DNA of 7,725 bases from an uncultured Clostridia bacterium (GCA_947629215.1 CANRCU010000104.1:1-7725), one strand, 5' to 3'; numbered from the stretch's first letter, positions 1 to 6,003 are shown. Made by a program: numbers and translations. Notes: generated by a model from the sequence alone, not told the origin.

Positions 1-346
1 GAAATTCAAGCGGCATCTCCTCATCGTTTGTTTCTTCCTCGTCCTCGTCGTCATCATCCGGAGGCAATATCGCCAGCTTGGCTTTCCTTACAAAACGCGC
101 AAGTCCCGACTCCTGCTCCGGTGACTCGCTGTCATCGTCCTCATCAAGAAAATGCTTTTTTTCTTCCTCTTTGCGTGCCTGTTCTTCTTCCTCGCGCACT
201 CTTCTCCTGCTTGACGGTGCAAAGTAATTTTTTCCGTCATCGGCGGTATACTGTTCAAAAAGTCTGCCGACAACCTCCTTTGTCATATCGTCACTGTAAT
301 AATTAGAATTAGAGCTTTGCCCTTTTCTGTTGCTATTTTTAGCCAT
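1..346 (-). CDS. Acidic hypothetical protein, N-terminal part (runs off left edge)
   Basis: An uninterrupted frame reads from an ATG at 346-344 to the window edge, giving the first 115 residues; the stop lies outside. An AGGAGG ribosome binding site (357-362) sits 10 nt upstream of the ATG, which makes this a real start. The protein begins MAKNSNRKGQSSNSNYY. It has an Arg/Glu/Lys-rich stretch at about residues 47-64, acidic runs at about 68-75 (DEDDDSES) and 97-110 (mostly Asp/Glu), and a short basic amphipathic-looking piece between them (about 82-92, LARFVRKAKLA). No signal peptide or membrane segment is visible in this part, so this end is probably cytoplasmic and largely disordered. I do not recognise the family. 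A membrane segment or a folded domain could follow beyond the edge. A TATAAT-like -10 (427-432, minus) lies about 80 bp upstream, but I see no good -35. Confidence is high that this is a gene and nil for function. Confidence 0.8.
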   Translation of the reverse strand, partial: MAKNSNRKGQSSNSNYYSDDMTKEVVGRLFEQYTADDGKNYFAPSSRRRVREEEEQARKEEEKKHFLDEDDDSESPEQESGLARFVRKAKLAILPPDDDDEDEEETNDEEMPLEF

Positions 347-469
347 AACTGTCCTTCCTCCTGTAATATCGGGGTTTCTTAAAATATATCCATTGCCTCC
401 GATATACAAAATATATATAAAATCATATTATACTTCTTGATTATAAGAACCCTGCCGACTGTGAGTTTT

Positions 470-552
470 TTCTCCCGAACGCTACATCTGTCATCCCTTT
501 GGGTCGGAAATTAATTTTCCTTTTGAATAAATTCTTATAATATGTATTATAA
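470..552. repeat. Direct repeat, copy 1 (~80 bp)
   Basis: This matches positions 649-731 at a constant offset of 179 bp. The core 478-552 differs from 657-731 at only three positions (500 T/C, 519 C/T, 547 T/C); two more differences lie at 476-477. The core begins AACGCTACATCTGTCATCCC and contains TCGGAAATTAATTTT followed by TTGAATAAATTCTTATAATATG. It ends inside an inverted repeat at 531-556. The sequence is not part of any credible gene. It could be a dispersed intergenic repeat or a local partial duplication. Confidence 0.85.
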
Positions 553-556
553 GAAT
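531..556. repeat. Inverted repeat / hairpin at end of repeat copy 1
   Basis: Perfect 11 bp arms, ATTCTTATAAT (531-541) and ATTATAAGAAT (546-556), surround the 4 nt loop ATGT. The stem is all A/T except one G:C pair and has no flanking T run, so it is not a typical terminator. It marks the point where the two repeat copies part, and resembles the terminal structure of a small repeat element. Confidence 0.7.
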
Positions 557-598
557 CAAGTCAAGGTAAGAAAAATTTTGTATTTCCTTGGCAGATGT

Positions 599-648
599 GA
601 ATTTTCGTTCCGAAAATTCTAACGCTACGGGGTTTTTGCTTCGCAAAA
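599..648. repeat. Two adjacent triloop hairpins between the repeat copies
   Basis: GAATTTTCG (599-607) and CGAAAATTC (611-619) form a 9 bp perfect stem with a TTC loop. TTTTGC (634-639) and GCAAAA (643-648) form a second stem with the same TTC loop. A third, shorter CCC-TTC-GGG stem (674-682) follows in repeat copy 2. Stacked hairpins with identical triloops suggest an element that acts as folded RNA or single-stranded DNA rather than as protein-coding sequence. Function unknown. Confidence 0.6.
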
Positions 649-731
649 TTCTCCTAAACGCTACATCTGTCATCCCTTCGGGTCGGAAATTAATTTTTCT
701 TTTGAATAAATTCTTATAATATGTACTATAA
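649..731. repeat. Direct repeat, copy 2 (~80 bp)
   Basis: This is the second copy of the sequence at 470-552, about 94% identical without gaps. Homology stops abruptly at 732: copy 1 continues into the second arm of its inverted repeat (ATTATAAGAAT), while copy 2 continues TTCTATAATTAAATCG. Short islands further on (AAAAATTTTGT, then CTTGG/CAG) resemble the sequence after copy 1, with insertions between them, so copy 2 may be a longer but decayed unit. Confidence 0.85.
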
Positions 732-833
732 TTCTATAATTAAATCGTAAAAAAGTCAATACAAAAAAAGCATATTAAAAAAATTTTGTCAAATTTTTTT
801 CTTGGGCAGTTCTGCCAAAAACAAACAAAGCCG

Positions 834-859
834 AAAAAAGGGCTGTCATAAAACAGCCC
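834..859 (-). terminator. Intrinsic terminator of the transporter operon
   Basis: Read on the minus strand, GGGCTGT (859-853) pairs with ACAGCCC (846-840) around a 6 nt loop, and six T follow (839-834). The hairpin begins 8 bp after the stop codon of the DUF1847-type gene. This is a classical rho-independent terminator and fixes the 3' end of the operon. Confidence 0.9.
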
Positions 860-866
860 CCTTCTG

Positions 867-1511
867 TCAAATCTTGCTGTAAAGCCCGTTATAAGTCCAT
901 AACGGTACACACGGGTTATGCCCCGTTACTCTGTCTTTAACTACCAGCACCGTTGTCGGCGCTTCGGCATATCTTATAAACAGAGCATCATGTCCAACGC
1001 ACAGTCCCATCATCACATTAAGATCGGTCTTTTTTTCATTAAGGATCTTCGCCTGCATGATAGGGTTACACATTGATTCATACTGTTCGCCCTTTGTCAG
1101 CGTATTTTCGGGCGGAATACCTATCTCGGATTTTTCCACCGCGCCTATCTTACAGCCCACTGCATAGTATTCGATACCGTGTTTTTTCAGTATTTTTGCA
1201 AAAACGCCCGCCTCATTCAGCAGACCCACACAGGTCGCGATACCCACTTTTTTTGCGCCGTACCTTTTGATAAACTCAACAGTTTCCTGAACACGGGTGT
1301 ATTTACCGTAAAATTGACTTTCGACCTCTGCCGCCGTTTGTGCAAGATTTTGGTTAACATCCTCAAAATACAATTCTTTTGCCTCTGCAAGCAATTCTTT
1401 GTCGACCTTTGCCGTCAGACAAAACTGCGGATATTTATCCTCCTGCTTGTGCATACAGCTTTTTACCGAGCAGTCCGCGCAAGTCAGGCACTGCCTTATT
1501 TTCTCTGCCAT
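867..1511 (-). CDS. DUF1847-type cysteine-rich (predicted metal-binding) protein
   Basis: A 214-residue cytoplasmic protein with no signal peptide or membrane segment. I assign it to the DUF1847 family from the overall pattern: an N-terminal cysteine cluster, the block VGIATCVGLLNEAG (89-102), CNPIMQAKILN (148-158), LNVMMGLCVGHDALF (164-178) and VVKDRVTGHNP (190-200). No reaction is known to me for this family. It carries 10 cysteines (8, 11, 14, 19, 31, 94, 120, 148, 171, 201). The group C8-x2-C11-x2-C14-x4-C19 with C31 looks like a metal or Fe-S ligand set, and C94, C120, C148 and C171 fall in family-like motifs. The start ATG (1511-1509) has AAAGGAG at 1520-1526. It follows the solute-binding gene by 21 bp and is the last gene of the operon, before a strong terminator. 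The context suggests it receives, modifies or senses what the ABC importer brings in; that is inference. Confidence 0.88.
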   Translation of the reverse strand: MAEKIRQCLTCADCSVKSCMHKQEDKYPQFCLTAKVDKELLAEAKELYFEDVNQNLAQTAAEVESQFYGKYTRVQETVEFIKRYGAKKVGIATCVGLLNEAGVFAKILKKHGIEYYAVGCKIGAVEKSEIGIPPENTLTKGEQYESMCNPIMQAKILNEKKTDLNVMMGLCVGHDALFIRYAEAPTTVLVVKDRVTGHNPCVPLWTYNGLYSKI

Positions 1512-1532
1512 TTTTCATTCTCCTTTCCTTTT

Positions 1533-2729
1533 TTATTTGCAGCAGTCGGGGATCTCCGTTTCGATCTCCGCCGTGCAGCAATCGTCTATACCTTCAAGTT
1601 TTTTAAGTGTTACGGCAGGCGCGGCATTGTTTTCCGCAGCGTCTGTTTCCTCGGAATTGCTTATACCTGCCTCGACCTCACCGAATATTTCCTCGTCTGT
1701 CAGACCGTCTATTTTATAGAAAGTATTGTTGACAAATTCATCTATATCGGTAGTTTCTTTGATAAGCCCTATATCCTTTATCGCAGGCGCGGAGAGCTTT
1801 AACGCCTCCAGTCCTCCTTCGAGCGACGGTTTATAATTATACTGTTTCAAAATACTTGCATTAAACTCTGCATCACCCGACACCCAGTTGTTATTTACCT
1901 GAAGTTCGGCTGTTTCATCGGGATTTTGCTGTACCCAAAGAGCGGCTTTCATCATGGCTTTGGTGAATTTTTTCGCAACTTCGGGATGTTCTTTCGCAAT
2001 ATTATCCGTCACAAAGCTTATGCAGCAATATTCGTCTTTGTACTCTTCGTCCGTTGCCGTATTTATAATGCAATTAAGTCCGTATTCCTCCTCGGCTACA
2101 CTACCCTGCGGATCGCTCATTGCAACGGCATCTACCGCATTGTTTTCAATCGCGGCAGCCAAATCGCTCATAGAGTAAACGGCAAATTCCACTTCTACCT
2201 TTTCGGGCGAGGCGTCTATCCCCTCGGCAGCAAGCGAACGCTGGACAATTATTGACGGAGCGGCACCAAGCCCCGGTACGCCTATTTTTTTACCCTTCAG
2301 ATCGGCAACCGTTTTTATATCCGAATCCGCAGGCACAAGCACTTTCGTACAGCCCGTATGTATGCCTGCCGTAACTCTCATCGGAAGTCCGTTGTCTATC
2401 GGCTGCAAAAACTTGCCCAAAAGTCCGAATCCTGCCTCAAGTTTTCCCGAGCCTACATACGATGCCGTTTCCGCCGCATCACAACGTACAAGCTCATATT
2501 TCAGCCCTTCCGCATCAAAATAACCTTTATCCACGGCAACATGCAAAGGCGCTTCGCAAAGTCCGCCGCCATAGCCTATTTTCAACACATAGTCGTCACC
2601 GATCTCTCCCTCTGCTGCGCTCTGTTCAACAGCCTGTTCTGTGTCCTCCGTTGTATCCGTACTTCCGCAGGCAGATGCAACACCCGTCAACAGCACAACC
2701 GACAGCAATAATGCTAATTTTTTCTTCAT
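1533..2729 (-). CDS. ABC transporter solute-binding lipoprotein (NMT1/SsuA-like), cysteine-rich
   Basis: A 398-residue extracytoplasmic binding protein. Residues 1-20 are a lipoprotein signal (MKKK, hydrophobic core, then VASA-C) with C21 as the likely lipidated residue. A Glu/Thr/Ser-rich linker follows to about 46, then a periplasmic-binding-protein-II fold of the NMT1/SsuA/TauA kind: VLKIGYGGGLCEAPLHVAVD (48-67), DKGYFDAEGL, and VADLKGKKIGVPGLG (141-155). Members bind small organic ions such as sulfonates, nitrate/taurine-type solutes or pyrimidine precursors; the ligand here cannot be read from sequence. Besides C21 there are ten cysteines: 58, 83, 127, 220, the pair 235-236 (DEYCCIS), and two pairs on the C-terminal tail (384-385, 396-397, ending PDCCK). 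The tail (about 355-398) lies beyond the usual fold and is low-complexity. AAAGGAGG (2741-2748) precedes the ATG by 11 nt. The ATPase gene ends 20 bp upstream. Confidence 0.92.
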   Translation of the reverse strand: MKKKLALLLSVVLLTGVASACGSTDTTEDTEQAVEQSAAEGEIGDDYVLKIGYGGGLCEAPLHVAVDKGYFDAEGLKYELVRCDAAETASYVGSGKLEAGFGLLGKFLQPIDNGLPMRVTAGIHTGCTKVLVPADSDIKTVADLKGKKIGVPGLGAAPSIIVQRSLAAEGIDASPEKVEVEFAVYSMSDLAAAIENNAVDAVAMSDPQGSVAEEEYGLNCIINTATDEEYKDEYCCISFVTDNIAKEHPEVAKKFTKAMMKAALWVQQNPDETAELQVNNNWVSGDAEFNASILKQYNYKPSLEGGLEALKLSAPAIKDIGLIKETTDIDEFVNNTFYKIDGLTDEEIFGEVEAGISNSEETDAAENNAAPAVTLKKLEGIDDCCTAEIETEIPDCCK

Positions 2730-2749
2730 TTTGTTTATTTCCTCCTTTA

Positions 2750-3529
2750 TTATATCGAATACTCGGGCTCTGCCTCGGTACCCGCATAGTTAAGCGTTTT
2801 CAATATCTTGGATCGCAGCCGCAAAAATTCGGGGTTATTCCTTGCGCGCGGTCTGTACAGTCCCACATCGGTTATCCACTCTATTTTTGCGGGCCGCGGA
2901 CTCATTACAACTATTTTGTCCGAAAGATACAAAGCCTCGTCAACATCATGTGTGACCATGACCATAGTCATATTTTTTTCTTTTCTGATCCTTAAAAGTT
3001 CGTCCTGCATATTCATTCGTGTAAAAGCATCAAGCGCGCCGAGCGGCTCATCCAGCAGCAAAACTTTTGGGTGACCTATTATCGCCCTTGCAAGAGATGC
3101 TCTCTGAGCCATACCTCCCGACAGTTGGTGTGGATATGCCTTTGCAAATCCGTCCAGACCCACAAGTTTAAGATACTCGTCCACTTCATTTTTTCTGTCT
3201 TTGAAAATTTTTCTTGCCCTCAGCCCAAAAGCTACATTATCGTATATATTCAGCCAAGGGAAAAGAGTGGGATTCTGAAACACAAGACCTCTGCTGTGGT
3301 TAGGTCCTTTTATCTTTTCGCCATCGAGCAGCAATTCTCCCGAAGTCGGCTTTGAAAGCCCTGCCATAAGCCTTAACAACGTTGTTTTTCCACAACCCGA
3401 AGGTCCTATGAACGATACAAAGCTTCCTGCATCTATATGCAAATTAACATGATTCAGCGCTGTCAGTTTTTCCCCATCGGGCTGCACAAAAGTCTGTACT
3501 ACATCTTTTACTTCTATTTCACCTACCAT
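2750..3529 (-). CDS. ABC transporter ATP-binding protein (SsuB/TauB-like)
   Basis: This 259-residue cytoplasmic ATPase powers import through the adjacent permease. The nucleotide-binding elements are complete: Walker A GPSGCGKT (42-49), Q-loop Q85 (VFQNPTLFPWL), signature LSGGMAQR (136-143), Walker B VLLLDEP (156-162), D-loop to LD (166-167), and switch histidine H194 (VTHDVDEAL). The signature has Met instead of the usual Gln after SGG, a variant I regard as compatible with activity in nitrate/sulfonate/taurine-type ATPases. The frame is open up to an ATG at 3550, but I place the start at 3529. AGAAAGGAG (3537-3545) lies 7 nt before that ATG, while nothing suitable precedes 3550. The chosen start overlaps the permease stop by 7 nt, which suggests translational coupling. 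The C-terminal extension after about 225 resembles the usual tail of this subgroup. Confidence 0.93.
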   Translation of the reverse strand: MVGEIEVKDVVQTFVQPDGEKLTALNHVNLHIDAGSFVSFIGPSGCGKTTLLRLMAGLSKPTSGELLLDGEKIKGPNHSRGLVFQNPTLFPWLNIYDNVAFGLRARKIFKDRKNEVDEYLKLVGLDGFAKAYPHQLSGGMAQRASLARAIIGHPKVLLLDEPLGALDAFTRMNMQDELLRIRKEKNMTMVMVTHDVDEALYLSDKIVVMSPRPAKIEWITDVGLYRPRARNNPEFLRLRSKILKTLNYAGTEAEPEYSI

Positions 3530-4467
3530 TTTATTACTCCTTTCTGCCATACCAACACTTTATCTCTTATCTTAAAAAGTAAAGTGATAAGCAGCGAACA
3601 CAACACCGCAATTATTATAAGACCTGCATATACATTGGCATAGCTCATCATTTCCTTCTGCCAGTTCACATACCAGCCTATACCGTATTTTGCGCCAATC
3701 ATTTCCGCAGTCATAAGCGTTATAAACGACGAGCAGATACCGTTGAAAAGCCCTATAAACATACTTGGCATGGCAGACGGCACACCAACTTTGAATATCT
3801 GATACATCCGCCCCGCTCCCAAAGTCGAGGAAACCTCAAAAATGCTGTTGTTTATATTTTTTATACCGCTTGATGTCATTATAGTTGTCGGGAACCACAC
3901 TGCCAACCCTATAAGAAAAGCGCTTGCCGAAACTGCGCTCGGAAAACTGATAAGCACAAGCGGTATCCATGCCGTCGATGGTATAGGTCCCAATATCCTT
4001 ATTATCGGCGATACCCAATAATCCGTTTTTTTACTGAAGCCTATCGCTATGCCCGTGGCTATACCGGCAAGAGCGCCGCCTGCAAAGCCTGTTATGAGCA
4101 GCCGTGCCGAATACATCAAGCATTTTATCAGCAGCTCATGGTCTTCGGCTATTGCTTCAAGTATTCTTGAAGGCGAAGGAAAATATATTGCAGGCAGTAT
4201 ACAAAATTTTTCGGTCAATATATCAAACACCGCAAAAAAAGCGATAACTCCCGTCCAAAAAGGGGCTTTGAACAACCATTTTTCCCCAAATTTCTTATTC
4301 ATAATACCGCCTGCGGCGCACATCAGCGTTACCGCGCCTATAATTATGCTGAAATACAAATAATAATCATGTTGTGCAAGCGGATGCTTTCCGTTTGGCT
4401 CTATCACAAGCTGCAATATTATCGCAGCGGCAGACACCAAAGCAGGCAGCCATTTTTTTATGCCCAT
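3523..4467 (-). CDS. ABC transporter permease (BPD_transp_1, SsuC/TauC-like) with extended N-terminus
   Basis: This 314-residue inner-membrane protein forms the translocation channel for the neighbouring ATPase and lipoprotein. About eight hydrophobic segments are visible (about 7-23, 36-55, 70-87, 119-143, 154-175, 180-199, 235-256, 279-298). The motif FPSPSRILEAI (96-106), just after the third segment, is where SsuC/TauC-type permeases normally have their first periplasmic stretch. The cytoplasmic EAA-like loop that docks the ATPase is EVSSTLGAGRMYQIFKVGVP (211-230). Relative to a typical ~250-residue family member there are about 60 extra residues carrying two additional hydrophobic segments at the N-terminus. 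The start is well supported: AAAGGAGG (4475-4482) lies 7 nt before the ATG. First gene of the operon, about 30 nt downstream of the predicted transcription start. Its TAG stop overlaps the ATPase start. Confidence 0.92.
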   Translation of the reverse strand: MGIKKWLPALVSAAAIILQLVIEPNGKHPLAQHDYYLYFSIIIGAVTLMCAAGGIMNKKFGEKWLFKAPFWTGVIAFFAVFDILTEKFCILPAIYFPSPSRILEAIAEDHELLIKCLMYSARLLITGFAGGALAGIATGIAIGFSKKTDYWVSPIIRILGPIPSTAWIPLVLISFPSAVSASAFLIGLAVWFPTTIMTSSGIKNINNSIFEVSSTLGAGRMYQIFKVGVPSAMPSMFIGLFNGICSSFITLMTAEMIGAKYGIGWYVNWQKEMMSYANVYAGLIIIAVLCSLLITLLFKIRDKVLVWQKGVIKW

Positions 4468-4504
4468 TGGTATTCCTCCTTTTAAGAATTTTGTTTACAA
4501 AAAG

Positions 4505-4533
4505 ATTATACAACTGTATTCCTATTAAGTCAA
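4505..4533 (-). promoter_or_regulatory. Sigma-A-type promoter of the ABC transporter operon
   Basis: On the minus strand, TTGACT (4533-4528) is followed after exactly 17 bp by TATAAT (4510-4505). The match to consensus is 11 of 12. Transcription would start near 4498, leaving a leader of about 30 nt before the permease ATG that contains little more than the ribosome binding site. A riboswitch is therefore excluded, and control must act on initiation. Confidence 0.9.
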
Positions 4534-4539
4534 TAGGAA
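4519..4539. promoter_or_regulatory. Candidate operator 1: inverted repeat over the -35 box
   Basis: TTCCTATT (4519-4526) and AATAGGAA (4532-4539) are perfect 8 bp arms around a 5 bp centre (AAGTC). The right arm and centre contain the whole -35 hexamer (4528-4533). A protein bound here would block RNA polymerase, so a repressor site is the natural reading. An extra half-site copy, AATAGG (4540-4545), follows directly. The regulator is unknown and not encoded recognisably in the window. Confidence 0.65.
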
Positions 4540-4551
4540 AATAGGTCATTC

Positions 4552-4572
4552 GTTATCCTTATTACGGATAAC
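4552..4572. promoter_or_regulatory. Candidate operator 2: 21 bp near-palindrome upstream of the promoter
   Basis: GTTATCC (4552-4558) and GGATAAC (4566-4572) are perfect 7 bp arms. Inside the 7 bp spacer, TA and TA also pair, so 9 of 10 position pairs are symmetric. Its sequence differs from the repeat at 4519-4539. Centres are 33 bp apart, roughly three helical turns, placing both on a similar DNA face. It lies 18 bp upstream of the -35 box, where an activator or a second repressor subunit could bind. No gene reads through it. Confidence 0.55.
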
Positions 4573-4597
4573 TTGTTATAACCAAAATCTATAACAT

Positions 4598-4632
4598 AAA
4601 ACTGCCGCAAATAGCAAACGCTATTGCGGCAG
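4598..4632 (-). terminator. Intrinsic terminator of the PEGA protein gene
   Basis: CTGCCGCAA-A-TAGC (4602-4615) pairs with GCTATTGCGGCAG (4620-4632) to form a 13 bp stem with one bulged A and a 4 nt loop. On the minus strand it is followed by only four T (4601-4598) before the tract breaks. It begins 9 bp after the stop codon of the upstream gene and lies just before the transporter promoter region, so it insulates the two units. The short T run lowers certainty. Confidence 0.75.
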
Positions 4633-4641
4633 CCCGGTTTT

Positions 4642-6003
4642 TCAGTTTTCACTGTCAACATATCTGCTGACTACCGACATCAACTCAAAATCCAGTTCCA
4701 CGCGATCGCCTTCGGCGGGTACCGATATTGATTTTGATGACTCTATATATTCGTTTTTCTTTACAGTCACCGTATGATTGCCAAGTGGGGCGCTGTAATT
4801 TATAGGCGACTTGCCCACATAAGTGCCGTCGACATAAACACTTGCATCATCGGGATCCGTCAGAACGCTTATTACGCCTTTCGGTATATGCTTTTGCATA
4901 TCGATGTGCAACGTATTTGTTTCGGCATTTATGGTCACTTTGTCATTGAAATCTTCGTAGCCTTCCTTTGTCGCCTTAACACTGTACTGACCGTAATTCA
5001 GCAAAATAGGCTCGGTCAAAGAATACTCTTTGTCATTGACAAAAAACTTAATGTTCGGAACATTCGGGCTTACGTTCAAAAGACCCGATTTTATCTGCAT
5101 AGCTGACAGATCTACCTTGCTGACCTCTCCCGGGAGTATAAGCACCTCTTTTGTAAAATCCTCACACATGGGGCTTTTAACAAGAATTGTGTGCTTGCCT
5201 TCCGTTACCGTGAACGTATCCGTCTTTGCAAGCGATATAGTCTGCCCGTTAAGCACAAACTGAGGGCTGTCCAGATTTGAATAATTAAGGAACTGGAGAT
5301 CGCCGTGACTTTTGTCTATCGTTATTGAATAAACCTTGTTGTCCGCACCGCTTTGATAACCTTTAAGCGTCACAAAATCCGAGGTATCTATATTTTCAAG
5401 TGTGGAATAGTCGTTTTTATAACGCACCGTGGTTATATCCGTTGAATATTTAAACGCCTTATCCTTATATGTTGTGGCTTTGTCGCCGAATTTAACCAGT
5501 TTTGCCGATGTGTTCACAACAAGCCCTACATCCGAATACGACCATGCATTCTCACATTTTTTTATATCGGTCAGATTGTTGTCCTTGTCATAAACAAAGG
5601 TAACAATATCGCCTATAAAATAATCATTCAGTGAATTTGTACCCGGATAATTGGTTTCTTTAGTTGCTTTCAATATAACGGTTTCGTTAGCTTTAAGGTT
5701 AAGGAAAGTAACAACATTCTCTTCGGTATCTATATCTTTTATAACACCGTCTATATCCGAACCGATCATATTTTGTTTTGCCTGCTGTATAATTTCATTC
5801 GGCGAGAATTGTTTTTCGCCTTCGACAACTTCCTCATCGGAGAAAAACTTGTCAACTGCCAATTCATAGCCTATGCCGTAGCATTTAACGCCGACAACAA
5901 TGCACATCACACATACACATATCAGAAACAGCGGGAACAGACCGACTGTTTTACGTCTGAAATGCCGTCTTATAGTTATTTTTTTCTGCTCGTTTTTTGC
6001 CAT
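4642..6003 (-). CDS. Single-pass membrane protein with tandem PEGA-type repeats
   Basis: A 453-residue protein with a basic cytoplasmic N-terminus (1-19, KKITIRRHFRRK), one membrane segment at about 20-43 with no lipobox or clear cleavage site, and a long extracellular part. The clearest domain is a PEGA repeat at about 376-442: GVISVLTDPDDASVYVDGTY followed by VGKSP and GNHTVTVKK. Two weaker repeats of the same design precede it, at about 306-369 (GLLNVSPNVPNIKFFVND...GQYSVKATKEGYEDF) and 234-300 (QFVLNG...EGKHTILVK). Residues 60-232 look like beta-rich sequence with no domain I can name. PEGA domains are thought to mediate surface or cell-wall attachment; the role here is not known. The open frame extends to a TTG at 6018, but the ATG at 6003 has GAGGTG (6008-6013) just upstream and is preferred. 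Monocistronic: its own candidate promoter upstream and a terminator downstream. Confidence 0.87.
   Translation of the reverse strand: MAKNEQKKITIRRHFRRKTVGLFPLFLICVCVMCIVVGVKCYGIGYELAVDKFFSDEEVVEGEKQFSPNEIIQQAKQNMIGSDIDGVIKDIDTEENVVTFLNLKANETVILKATKETNYPGTNSLNDYFIGDIVTFVYDKDNNLTDIKKCENAWSYSDVGLVVNTSAKLVKFGDKATTYKDKAFKYSTDITTVRYKNDYSTLENIDTSDFVTLKGYQSGADNKVYSITIDKSHGDLQFLNYSNLDSPQFVLNGQTISLAKTDTFTVTEGKHTILVKSPMCEDFTKEVLILPGEVSKVDLSAMQIKSGLLNVSPNVPNIKFFVNDKEYSLTEPILLNYGQYSVKATKEGYEDFNDKVTINAETNTLHIDMQKHIPKGVISVLTDPDDASVYVDGTYVGKSPINYSAPLGNHTVTVKKNEYIESSKSISVPAEGDRVELDFELMSVVSRYVDSEN

Larger units (their letters stand above)
347..866. other. Gene-free intergenic region, 520 bp, repeat-bearing
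   Basis: This AT-rich stretch lies between the start of the left-edge gene and the end of the transporter operon, both on the minus strand. It holds the leader of the left gene (347 to about 430), a duplicated ~80 bp sequence (470-552 and 649-731), several short hairpins, and the operon terminator (834-859). A 60-codon minus frame at 491-673 spans the unique part between the two repeat copies and is rejected as a gene: its ATG directly abuts the only purine-rich stretch, and it begins in one repeat copy and ends in the other. Confidence 0.75.

Noticed and set aside
491..673. 60-codon minus-strand frame in the repeat region
   Set aside because: It starts in one repeat copy and ends in the other, its ATG abuts the only purine-rich stretch with no spacing, and the DNA beneath it is dominated by inverted repeats; better explained as repeat sequence.
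1179..1802. 207-codon plus-strand frame opposite the DUF1847 and solute-binding genes
   Set aside because: It lies antisense to two well-supported genes, has no ribosome binding site that I can see, and shows no recognisable protein pattern.
3530..3550. Upstream ATG at 3550 as start of the ATPase
   Set aside because: No ribosome binding site precedes it, whereas AGAAAGGAG lies 7 nt before the ATG at 3529; the seven extra residues overlap that site.
4483..4504. Riboswitch in the transporter leader
   Set aside because: The predicted leader is about 30 nt, too short for any known metabolite riboswitch.
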